The notes under the pieces were generated by a model. That model saw only the letters and a list, made by a program, of their open reading frames with translations. It had not been told where the DNA came from and made no database searches. From the NCBI GenBank assembly GCA_945867875.1, contig CAMBJF010000069.1, positions 1 through 10,562 of the forward strand: a stretch of DNA of 10,562 nt. The letters run 5' to 3'. The DNA is from an uncultured Ruminococcus sp. (GTDB lineage Bacteria > Bacillota > Clostridia > Oscillospirales > Ruminococcaceae). Both the position numbers and the translations under genes were made by a program. This document shows, one piece after another, positions 1 through 6,922 of the stretch. Within the stretch, counting starts at the first letter, position 1, and every line of letters starts with the position of its first letter.

Positions 1-46
1 AGATAGCGTAGCGTCTCGTGGGCTCGGAGATGTGTATAAGAGACAG
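1..46 (+). other. Nextera sequencing adapter left on contig end (not genomic)
   Basis: Bases 13-46 match the Illumina Nextera read-2 transposase adapter, and 28-46 are the 19-bp Tn5 mosaic end used in that chemistry. Bases 5-12 (AGCGTAGC) sit exactly where the i7 index lies, and bases 1-4 (AGAT) fit the end of the P7 primer. As I recall it, the index is the reverse complement of Nextera index N709. The native sequence therefore starts at about base 47. Nothing upstream of it should be read as biology. Confidence 0.97.
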
Positions 47-260
47 ATTTTACATATCCTGTAAAATTGCCGCTTATGAGCCATAACGCTTGATTTCGGG
101 GCAAAACAGCAATGTAAAATTACACAAAAGAATTGTGAATACAAAGTGAAATACGACTTCCGACGACAAAATATCAGACAAATATATATTAACATTCACG
201 CATCAATATGTGCAATATGCCGAAGCATCTGTTAAAAATGACGGAATTGACAAAATCGGG
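47..260. other. Gene-free AT-rich intergenic stretch at contig edge
   Basis: All six frames are broken by stops and I see no RNA gene. Small repeats are present. ATTTTACA (47-54) and TGTAAAAT (60-67) form an 8-bp inverted repeat, TGTAAAAT recurs at 113-120, and ACAAAGTG at 141-148 repeats half of the palindrome at 291-314. These could be regulator half-sites, but nothing here identifies a regulator. The upstream gene, if any, was lost at the contig break. Confidence 0.5.
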
Positions 261-288
261 TTGATTTTTTCGCTGTTTGAGTTATAAT
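261..288 (+). promoter_or_regulatory. Distal sigma-A-like promoter upstream of the M23 peptidase gene
   Basis: TTGATT (261-266) and a perfect TATAAT (283-288) are separated by 16 bp, which predicts transcription starting near 295. That start lies inside the inverted repeat at 291-314. The promoter is about 200 bp from the M23 start codon and is one of two candidates for that gene. Confidence 0.55.
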
Positions 289-290
289 TA

Positions 291-314
291 TTACAAAGTG
301 TAACCACTTTGTAA
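291..314. repeat. Perfect 10-bp inverted repeat at the distal promoter start point (candidate operator)
   Basis: TTACAAAGTG (291-300) and CACTTTGTAA (305-314) are exact reverse complements around a TAAC spacer. The element covers the predicted start point of the promoter at 261-288, a classical position for a repressor operator. In RNA it would fold into an AU-rich hairpin followed by CCTTTTTG, so a weak terminator or attenuator is an alternative reading. A matching half-site, ACAAAGTG, lies at 141-148. Confidence 0.55.
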
Positions 315-424
315 CCTTTTTGTCCTGCATCATTATATATAGAAAAAAGCAGTGACAAAGCCACAAGCATTTTCTATCTGCTGTCTGCATTTTTGTCAGT
401 AAATCCTAAAATTAAAAGGAGCTA

Positions 425-453
425 TTGATTTAAAAGGGAAAATGTGGTATAAT
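425..453 (+). promoter_or_regulatory. Proximal extended -10 promoter of the M23 peptidase gene
   Basis: TTGATT (425-430), a 17-bp spacer and TATAAT (448-453) preceded by TGG give an extended -10 sigma-A promoter. Transcription should start near 460, leaving a leader of about 40 nt before the ATG at 501. This is the better-formed of the two candidate promoters for the downstream gene. Confidence 0.75.
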
Positions 454-500
454 ATTAAGGCTGTATTATTGCAGACTGTTTGTGAAGGAAGGAGATAATC

Positions 501-2294
501 ATGGCAAACGATCACAAGCCCGCCGCTGTTATTGAAAGCGTCGGACATCTTGTATGCCGCGCTGCGGGTATTTCTGCAGGCTATGCCGCTCATATTCTCC
601 GCTCTGCCCTTTCAGCAGTAAAGCGTTCCTCAGCACCTTTCGGACAGGACATTTCGGTTTTCTTCAAAAAGGCCGCTTCAGTCCCTGTCACATTTATAAA
701 GTCTAAGAAAGAAAACGTTTCCGAGGTCAGTGCAAGATTTAAGAGACGTTCAAAGATATTCGGTATCCGCCGTGCCGCTGTGATGCAGTGGAAGGAACAC
801 CGCCTTGCGGTCAAGAGGAAAGGCAGCGGCTTTGCAAATGCCGTGGATATCCTTTTCCCCGCAGCTTCCGTATGTTTCCTTGCGTTCTGTGTAAACAGCG
901 TTATGTCAAGGGATTACGGTGTTGCCGTTGAGTATGACGGCGCTCAGGTGGGCGTTGTAAGCGGTGAAGATGTACTTGGCGAGGCGCAGTGCGTTGTTGC
1001 TGACAGAATAAAGTATTACGATGTTGAGGGCGACTATTACGTTACCGCCGCTCTTGCGATAACCCCTCTCACCTCCAATGACAGCGTTATTGACGAGGCT
1101 GCTCTTGCGGAGAATATGGAGGGCAGGATATCCGAAAAATATGACGAGAAGCCCGTTATGGAAATGGCCGATGCAGCTGTTCCCGCAGCCGAGGAAGCCG
1201 AGTTTGAAAGTGGCAAGGTAAAGGCATATGCGGTAAGAGTTGACGGCGAGCTTATCGGCGCCGTTGAAAACTATGACCAGATCGAGAATGTTCTCGACAG
1301 CATCAAGGCTCCCTATGATTCGGGCGAATACGAAGAAATAACCTTTGACAAGGACGTTGAGTACGATCTTGAGGAATATGTTGACGAAAGCGACATCGTT
1401 TCTGAGAGCAGCGTTCTCAAAACCCTCACAGGCGTTGAGTCCGCTCCCGAATATTACGAAGTCCAGCCCGGTGACAACCTTTGGAAGATAGCCGAGAGCA
1501 AGGGTATGACACTCAGTGACCTGAGCAGCTGCTATGCTACATACAACGGACAGGTCGTTGATGACCTTGAGCATCAGGTACTCAAAGTAGGAACTCTTAT
1601 TCAGATAGAATCCGAAGTTCCTTATCTTCAGGTTGAGTGCAAAAAGGAACAGACTTTCAGAAAAGAAATTCCCTATGAGTCCATAACAATTGAGGATTCC
1701 ACAATTCCCGCAGGACAGGTGGTAGTTGACACAGAGGGTCAGAACGGCGAACAGCGTTCAAGAGCTCTTGTTACATACCGTGATGGCACAGCCGTAAGAA
1801 AGCGCACCCTTGAAACTGTTGTTGTAACCGAACCCGTTTCCGAGATAATCAGAGTGGGCACAGGAACATCAGACCCCGCTATAAATTACAACGCTCCCGA
1901 GTTCATCTCCGAGGGCGGCACAGGCGATTACTTCTGGCCCGTTGACGGCGGATATATTTCCTCCCATCAGGGCGACGGAAGAGGTCACAAGGGAATCGAT
2001 ATCGCCGCTCCCTACGGAACTCCTATCTATGCTGCCGCAAGCGGTGTTGTCACCGACGCAGGCACAGGCTGGAACAGTGGCTACGGAAACTGCCTTGTTA
2101 TCCAGAATGATGACGGCAATGTAACGGTATATGCTCATCAGGCTGAGCTTGCAGCACAGCTTGGAGATACTGTTGAAAAGGGTCAGCTTATCGGATATGT
2201 GGGAAGCACAGGCGATTCCACAGGAAACCATCTCCACTTTGAGGTGCGCAAGGACGGAAAGTATTACGACCCAGAGCTTTATGTTTCCCAGTAA
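501..2294 (+). CDS. Membrane-anchored M23 family peptidoglycan endopeptidase with LysM and G5 domains
   Basis: This is a probable cell-wall hydrolase that cuts peptide cross-links in peptidoglycan (597 aa). The N-terminal ~115 residues are rich in Lys and Arg and probably cytoplasmic. One membrane helix lies at about 116-136, and the rest should be extracytoplasmic. A LysM domain (about 318-369, opening YYEVQPGDNLWKIA) should bind glycan. A G5 domain follows (about 376-453, ending IIRVGT), then the LytM/M23 domain (about 478-592). All M23 catalytic residues are present: H496 and D500 in HKGID, H546 in VYAHQ, and H577 and H579 in HLHFEV, so it should be an active zinc enzyme. The ATG has AAGGAG six bases upstream. 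The gene appears monocistronic, with promoters at 261-288 and 425-453 and a hairpin after the stop. The long basic cytoplasmic head is unusual for a secreted hydrolase. The exact physiological role (division, elongation or turnover) cannot be told from sequence. Confidence 0.9.
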   Translation: MANDHKPAAVIESVGHLVCRAAGISAGYAAHILRSALSAVKRSSAPFGQDISVFFKKAASVPVTFIKSKKENVSEVSARFKRRSKIFGIRRAAVMQWKEHRLAVKRKGSGFANAVDILFPAASVCFLAFCVNSVMSRDYGVAVEYDGAQVGVVSGEDVLGEAQCVVADRIKYYDVEGDYYVTAALAITPLTSNDSVIDEAALAENMEGRISEKYDEKPVMEMADAAVPAAEEAEFESGKVKAYAVRVDGELIGAVENYDQIENVLDSIKAPYDSGEYEEITFDKDVEYDLEEYVDESDIVSESSVLKTLTGVESAPEYYEVQPGDNLWKIAESKGMTLSDLSSCYATYNGQVVDDLEHQVLKVGTLIQIESEVPYLQVECKKEQTFRKEIPYESITIEDSTIPAGQVVVDTEGQNGEQRSRALVTYRDGTAVRKRTLETVVVTEPVSEIIRVGTGTSDPAINYNAPEFISEGGTGDYFWPVDGGYISSHQGDGRGHKGIDIAAPYGTPIYAAASGVVTDAGTGWNSGYGNCLVIQNDDGNVTVYAHQAELAAQLGDTVEKGQLIGYVGSTGDSTGNHLHFEVRKDGKYYDPELYVSQ

Positions 2295-2313
2295 AATTAA
2301 CAGCTAAATACTC

Positions 2314-2344
2314 GGCAGACGACAGAACATTTCCGTCGTCTGCC
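2314..2344 (+). terminator. Hairpin after the M23 gene, probable weak terminator
   Basis: GGCAGACGAC (2314-2323) pairs perfectly with GTCGTCTGCC (2335-2344) around an 11-base loop. It is followed by ATTTTGCG, so the U-tract is short. It begins 20 bases after the M23 stop codon and ends 15 bases before the SD of the next gene. I find no convincing promoter between the two genes, so the hairpin may attenuate rather than fully end transcription, with the HTH gene partly served by read-through. Confidence 0.6.
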
Positions 2345-2373
2345 ATTTTGCGTACATACAGGAGGACAGGCAC

Positions 2374-3846
2374 TTGGCAGAAAGATCACGTCACAACCGT
2401 TCACAGAGCGTATTCGCAGAAATGCTATGCAGATACATAGAAAAAAGCGGAATGAGCGTAAAGAAGCTGTCGGCGGTAACAGGCCTCGGCAGAACAGCCA
2501 TTCAGCACACAATGGCAGGCAAGCTTATGCCTGCAAGAAATTTCACGGAAAGGCTCTGCTCCGCCCTGCCCATTGCCCACGATCAGCGTGAGGAGCTTCT
2601 GGAGCAGTATGCAAGGGAAAAGTCGGGGGACGCTGCCTACTACAACCGCAGCTGCATCAAGAAAATGATAGAAACCCTCCCACAGTACCGCATATCCGAC
2701 AGCATAACCGAGATATCCGCAAATGCTGATGTTCTTGAAAGCTGCACATTCAGGTGCGTTTCGGGCATAATGAACGTGGGGAATATACTCCGTGCGGCAA
2801 TGGTGACGGAAGCCGCCGAAAGCGCCCCCGAAATAACGGCGGCAATGCCTTTTCGGAACACCCTGTTTTTCGAGATGATACTCCAGATATTCTCGGCATC
2901 TCAGTCGGGGCTCCGCTTTGAGCATTATTTCAGAATGTACACCTGCCCCGAGGGTGAGAAAAACACAAACATAGACGTGCTCAGAAGCGTCCTCAGAATG
3001 GCGGTATGTGCGCCAATTGACTATTTCCCATATTATCACTACGTTGACCGTGAATGGGGCGAATATTTCCTTGCCGCATATCCATACTTTATGGTGACAA
3101 GCAGATATTCCGCTCTAATTTCCTCCGATTTCAGCTCCGGCCTGCTCACCGATGACAAGGGGCTTCGTGATGAGCTGCTTTCCCACGCTGCAAAGATAAA
3201 AAGCCGTTCATCGCTGCTCATCTCGCAGGTAGATCAGGCTGAAATGTACGGACTTTTTGCCCGCAGCACCCGGTATTTTCACAGCAGTATCGAGTATCAG
3301 CCCTGCCTTACGGGATTTATCACCGAGGATATCGTAAACAAGCGGCTTTCTGTGGATATCCCCGACAGAGAAACGCTGCTCAATACCATTAAGGAACAGT
3401 TTTTCTCCGCTCCCAGACAGGACCCCGAACATATCAGGATACACTTCACCAAAGAGGGACTTCTTTCCTTTGCGGAAACGGGCAAAATGACAAATATGCC
3501 CGGAACGGTGCTTGACCCGCTGAGTCCCGAGGAAAGGATATCCTTTCTCCGCTCTATGAAACAAATGCCGGAGACTTTTATTCTGCTGTCCGAGGGCTTT
3601 ACAGTTCCCTCATTTATGCAGGTGATATGCCTTTCAAACGGAACGGTCATAATATCCTGCCTTATGGAGGAAAAGAAATTCTGCTGCCTGCTCACCGAAC
3701 AGGGACTGAGCGCAGCATTTGAAGACCTTATCGACAATCTCACCGAGCTTGGGCTCACCGAAACCGGTGAGATACTTGAAAAAATGATAGACAGCTGCAT
3801 TGAAATGATACAGCAAAGTGACGAAGCCGCAGAGCTTGATGCATAA
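2374..3846 (+). CDS. Helix-turn-helix domain protein of unknown function, TTG start
   Basis: The 490-aa protein carries an XRE/Cro-type helix-turn-helix at about residues 13-60 (MSVKKLSAVTGLGRTAIQHTMAGK), followed by a helical stretch to about 90. The remaining ~400 residues match no domain I recognise and contain no obvious membrane segment, so this could be a DNA-binding regulator with a large sensory or oligomerisation part. The start is a TTG: AGGAGG at 2360-2365 lies eight bases upstream, and the next in-frame Met (residue 17) would cut into the start of the HTH. Only 17 bases separate its stop from hflX, so the two are probably co-transcribed. Its target and ligand are unknown. Autoregulation of the operon is a reasonable guess but is not shown by the sequence. 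Confidence 0.75.
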   Translation: MAERSRHNRSQSVFAEMLCRYIEKSGMSVKKLSAVTGLGRTAIQHTMAGKLMPARNFTERLCSALPIAHDQREELLEQYAREKSGDAAYYNRSCIKKMIETLPQYRISDSITEISANADVLESCTFRCVSGIMNVGNILRAAMVTEAAESAPEITAAMPFRNTLFFEMILQIFSASQSGLRFEHYFRMYTCPEGEKNTNIDVLRSVLRMAVCAPIDYFPYYHYVDREWGEYFLAAYPYFMVTSRYSALISSDFSSGLLTDDKGLRDELLSHAAKIKSRSSLLISQVDQAEMYGLFARSTRYFHSSIEYQPCLTGFITEDIVNKRLSVDIPDRETLLNTIKEQFFSAPRQDPEHIRIHFTKEGLLSFAETGKMTNMPGTVLDPLSPEERISFLRSMKQMPETFILLSEGFTVPSFMQVICLSNGTVIISCLMEEKKFCCLLTEQGLSAAFEDLIDNLTELGLTETGEILEKMIDSCIEMIQQSDEAAELDA

Positions 3847-3863
3847 CAGAAAGGACTAAAGCT

Positions 3864-5126
3864 ATGCCCGAACTTTACGAGACCGCAGCACAGGAAATTC
3901 CTGTAAAAGCTGTTCTGATAACCGTTGAAACAGGCGAATTTGATGCCGAGCTGTCGCTGAAAGAGCTTGAAGAGCTTGCCCACACCGCAGGAGCGGAGGT
4001 GGTGGGACAGGTGATGCAGAAGCGTCCCTCTCCCGACACAGCCACATATATCGGATCGGGCCGCCTTGCAGAGCTGACCGCAGAGCTTGAAGCTTTGGGC
4101 GCAGATCTGCTCATATTCGACTGCGAGCTTACCGCAAATCAGACACGAAATATCGAAAACATCACCGATGTGAGAGCCATTGACCGAACCACCCTTATCC
4201 TTGACATATTCGCTCAGAGGGCGCTTTCCGCCGAGGGACGCATTCAGGTTGAGCTTGCACAGCAGAAATACCGCCTTGCCCACCTTGCGGGAAAGGGTGT
4301 TTCAATGTCCCGTCTGGGCGGCGGAATAGGCACAAGAGGTCCCGGAGAATCAAAGCTTGAGACCGACAGGCGGCACATCAGGCGCAGAATAGAGCTTCTT
4401 GAAGATGATTTAAAAGAGATACGCCGCCGCAGAGACCTTATCAGAAAGCGCAGAAAAAAGGACAGCGTTCTCACCGCCGCCGTGGTAGGATATACCAATG
4501 TGGGAAAGTCCACCTTGCTGAACGCTCTCACAGATGCGGGAGTGCTGGCTGAAAACAAGCTTTTTGCAACTCTCGACATAACATCACGCTCCATAGAGCT
4601 GCCCGACGGACGGAGCGTTCTCCTTACCGATACGGTAGGACTTATCCGCCGTCTGCCACATCACCTTGTTGAAGCCTTCAAGAGCACTCTTGAAGAGGCT
4701 GCAAATGCTGATATTATCCTGAATGTCATAGACATCAGCTCCGATGATGCATACGGACAGGCTCAGGTCACAAATGAGCTGCTTTCCGAGCTTGGCTGCG
4801 ACGATATCCCGAAAATAAACGTGCTGAATAAGTGCGACAAGCTGCCGGGCTGGGAAAATATCCCCGAGGACAGCACCACCGTCAAGATATCCGCCAAGGA
4901 GCAGACGGGCTTTGACAGGCTCCTTGAAGTAATTGCCGCAAACCTCCCCGAACAGGCGGTAAGAGGCAGCTTTGTTATCCCCTATGACAAGGGCAGCCTG
5001 CTCAATACTATCCGTGCCGACGGAAAGATCTTCTCCGAGGAATACACCGAAAAGGGCACTCTCATTGATGCCCTTGTGGACAAAAAGGTGTATTATCTCG
5101 TTGAAGAATACCGCTGTGAGCAGTAA
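3864..5126 (+). CDS. hflX: Ribosome-associated GTPase HflX
   Basis: HflX is a GTPase of the TRAFAC/OBG-HflX group that binds the 50S subunit and, in studied bacteria, splits stalled or stress-inactivated 70S ribosomes. The 420-aa length is typical. The N-terminal HflX domain includes YIGSGRLAEL (62-71), the FDCELTANQTRN stretch (85-96) and the glycine-rich RLGGGIGTRGPGESKLETDRR segment (150-170). A basic coiled-coil linker spans about 170-200. The G domain has G1 GYTNVGKS (209-216), G2 Thr in FATLD, G3 DTVG (256-259), G4 NKCD (322-325) and G5 SAK (343-345), so nucleotide binding should be intact. G3 continues as DTVGLI where the usual HflX reading is DTVGFI. AAGGA lies eight bases before the ATG. 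It is flanked closely by the HTH gene and a small membrane-protein gene, which suggests a three-gene operon. Confidence 0.97.
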   Translation: MPELYETAAQEIPVKAVLITVETGEFDAELSLKELEELAHTAGAEVVGQVMQKRPSPDTATYIGSGRLAELTAELEALGADLLIFDCELTANQTRNIENITDVRAIDRTTLILDIFAQRALSAEGRIQVELAQQKYRLAHLAGKGVSMSRLGGGIGTRGPGESKLETDRRHIRRRIELLEDDLKEIRRRRDLIRKRRKKDSVLTAAVVGYTNVGKSTLLNALTDAGVLAENKLFATLDITSRSIELPDGRSVLLTDTVGLIRRLPHHLVEAFKSTLEEAANADIILNVIDISSDDAYGQAQVTNELLSELGCDDIPKINVLNKCDKLPGWENIPEDSTTVKISAKEQTGFDRLLEVIAANLPEQAVRGSFVIPYDKGSLLNTIRADGKIFSEEYTEKGTLIDALVDKKVYYLVEEYRCEQ

Positions 5127-5137
5127 CGGAGCTTGGT

Positions 5138-5569
5138 ATGGTCTGTTTTGCCGTTATACTGATGATTTTGGGCATTGCCCTAATCATATTTTCTGTATGG
5201 GCTGAGAAAAAGAGCCTTGAATACTCGGGGAAGCTGCAAAGCTTTATATCTGCCGCAAAGGAATACTCCGCCGCAGTCCTTGACATTACCGATGAAAAAG
5301 GAAAAAAAGCGGCAATAATACAAATACGCATTGAGGAGCAGAAACGCACCCTTGTCCACCGCTGCACCGAGCCTTTCAAGGGCGATTATAAGCGTGGGGA
5401 CAGGATATCCGTTTATTTTATCGAGGGAATGCCTGCGGACAGGTCTGTTATCAAAGGGGACAATACTTACGAGCGTTTCATCAGCGCCGAGAAAAAATAC
5501 CGCCTTGCAGAAAGGATCTGCGGAGGGGCTGCCGCTGTCATAGGCATCATTCTTCTTATTATCAGATGA
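5138..5569 (+). CDS. Small two-helix membrane protein, DUF3592-like
   Basis: The 143-residue product has an N-terminal membrane helix (about 3-22), a polar middle region (about 24-124) and a C-terminal helix (about 126-142). The middle part, with AAVLDITDEKG (45-55) and YKRGDRISVYFIEGMPADRSVI (84-105), has the layout of DUF3592 proteins, in which a small beta domain sits between two helices. That match is by eye and tentative, and no function is known. The ATG has GGAG six bases upstream and begins 11 bases after the hflX stop, so it is probably co-transcribed with hflX. I see no clear terminator after it, and the next promoter lies within 20 bases of its stop. Confidence 0.7.
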   Translation: MVCFAVILMILGIALIIFSVWAEKKSLEYSGKLQSFISAAKEYSAAVLDITDEKGKKAAIIQIRIEEQKRTLVHRCTEPFKGDYKRGDRISVYFIEGMPADRSVIKGDNTYERFISAEKKYRLAERICGGAAAVIGIILLIIR

Positions 5570-5585
5570 AAAACTTGTGAAATAG

Positions 5586-5614
5586 TGGAAATTTACCGAA
5601 ATATGTGTTATACT
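5586..5614 (+). promoter_or_regulatory. Promoter of the yfmF-yfmH-lgt-folD operon
   Basis: TGGAAA (5586-5591), a 17-bp spacer and TATACT (5609-5614) with an upstream TGT form an extended -10 sigma-A-like promoter. The start would fall near 5621, giving a leader of about 27 bases. The -35 matches consensus in 4 of 6 positions, and the extended -10 supports the call. Confidence 0.65.
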
Positions 5615-5647
5615 TAAAATATATTATTTTTATTCGGAGATGATAAA

Positions 5648-6922
5648 GTGTCAGACCAAAGAAGAACAGAAATTGCCAAAGGGATAGGTATGACCGTTCT
5701 TACCGACCCCAAATTCAAGACCAGCAGCATAGTGGTGAACTTTGTGTGCAAGCATTCAAAGGAATCAGCTGCCGCAAATGCCGCTGTTGCCTTTATGATA
5801 GAGAATACCTGCAAGAGCTGCCCCACTGTCACCGATTTCAGCAAACGGCTGGGAATGCTCTACGGCGCTTCCGTGAACACGGGCATATGCCGATACATCG
5901 ACAGCGCTCAGCTGACCGCAGCAGCCTCCTGCATTGCGGATAAATATGCATTAAACGGTGAGGACATCACCTACGAGACCGCAAAGCTCCTTACCGAGTG
6001 CATTTTTGAGCCTGTGACCGAGGTGGTAAACGGCGAGGAAATGTTCCCCGAAAAGCAGTTTGCACTGAAAAAACAGGAGCTTATAGACAGCATTGACGCT
6101 GATATCAACGAAAAGCGCACCTATGCCCTTAAAAATGCAGGCAGGATTATTTATGAAAATGAGCCTTCGGGAATCCCCATAAAGGGCGAGCGCTCCGACG
6201 CTATGGCTCTCACTTCCGCCGAGGCTTACAGGGCTTATAAGAATATTCTTAAAACCGCACGTATCGAAATAGTTCTCGTTGGAAACAGCATTTCCGACAA
6301 GTGCATTGAGCTTATGACCGAGCGCTTCTCCAATATGGAACGTGGCAATATTCATGAGATAATCAAAAATACATCTCCCGCCAAGCCCGAAACCGCCGAA
6401 AAGACCGAAAGGCTTGAAGTGGCTCAAAGCAAAATGGTTATGGCGTATAAGACCGATATCACCGATTACGGCGTATCAAGGCTCTTTTCCGCAATTCTTG
6501 GCGGCACTGCCTTTTCAATGCTCTTTAAGACCGTAAGAGAAAAGCTGAGCCTTTGCTACTATTGCTCCGCAAGCACCAACCGCAAAAAGGGCGTTCTCTA
6601 CATCGACAGCGGCGTTGAAAGCGAAAATATTGAGCCTGCAAGGGCTGAGATAATGAGACAGGTAGGACTTGCGGTAAATGGCGAATTTTCCGATGACCTT
6701 ATCGAAAAGACCAAGCTCCTCCTTACCTGCGCATCGAAATCGGGATTTGACTCCCCCCGCTTCGCTGCGGACTGGATAGCTGACAGATATCTTGACGACG
6801 AATATTTTTCCCCCGAAGAAGCTGCCGAGAAGATAAATGCCGTTACCCGTGAGCAGCTTTGCGAATATGCAAGGTCACTGAAGCTCGATACCGTATATGT
6901 TCTCACAGGAAAGGAGGAGTAA
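5648..6922 (+). CDS. yfmF: M16-like protein YfmF, non-catalytic partner (EF-P 5-aminopentanol modification-associated)
   Basis: This 424-aa protein has the M16 (insulinase/MPP) fold but not the zinc site. Where catalytic M16 members have HxxEH it reads FMIEN (49-53), keeping only the Glu. The C-terminal half retains the Arg/Tyr signature region (VREKLSLCYY, R297 and Y304/Y305) used in substrate binding. Its gene directly abuts a catalytic M16 gene, so the two probably form a heterodimer like MPP-alpha/beta. The B. subtilis relatives (called ymfF and ymfH in strain 168) are genetically linked to 5-aminopentanol modification of elongation factor P, which gives the current family name; the chemistry is not established. 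The GTG start has GGAG eight bases upstream, and a nearby ATG at 5640 is out of frame. It is the first gene of the operon with yfmH, lgt and folD. Confidence 0.88.
   Translation: MSDQRRTEIAKGIGMTVLTDPKFKTSSIVVNFVCKHSKESAAANAAVAFMIENTCKSCPTVTDFSKRLGMLYGASVNTGICRYIDSAQLTAAASCIADKYALNGEDITYETAKLLTECIFEPVTEVVNGEEMFPEKQFALKKQELIDSIDADINEKRTYALKNAGRIIYENEPSGIPIKGERSDAMALTSAEAYRAYKNILKTARIEIVLVGNSISDKCIELMTERFSNMERGNIHEIIKNTSPAKPETAEKTERLEVAQSKMVMAYKTDITDYGVSRLFSAILGGTAFSMLFKTVREKLSLCYYCSASTNRKKGVLYIDSGVESENIEPARAEIMRQVGLAVNGEFSDDLIEKTKLLLTCASKSGFDSPRFAADWIADRYLDDEYFSPEEAAEKINAVTREQLCEYARSLKLDTVYVLTGKEE

Noticed and set aside
28..46. Tn5 mosaic end that could suggest a real transposon terminus
   Set aside because: It lies within an exact Nextera adapter with an index position and P7 remnant, so it is library-derived.
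247..252. Perfect TTGACA as a -35 for the M23 leader
   Set aside because: The nearest TATAAT (283-288) is 30 bases away, and no -10 lies at 16-18 bases; TTGATT at 261-266 fits better.
291..500. Riboswitch, such as a c-di-AMP type, ahead of the cell-wall hydrolase
   Set aside because: The leader is AT-rich and lacks the conserved GC-rich helices and motifs of known riboswitch classes; only weak AU stems (339-346 with 370-377) are seen.
906..1574. 222-codon ORF on the - strand inside the M23 gene
   Set aside because: It is antisense to a gene with clear domains and start signals, has no SD or promoter of its own, and its translation resembles no protein family.
3297..4283. 328-codon ORF on the - strand across the HTH/hflX junction
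   Set aside because: It overlaps two well-supported genes, and its composition (Ser- and Cys-rich) is that of an antisense shadow.
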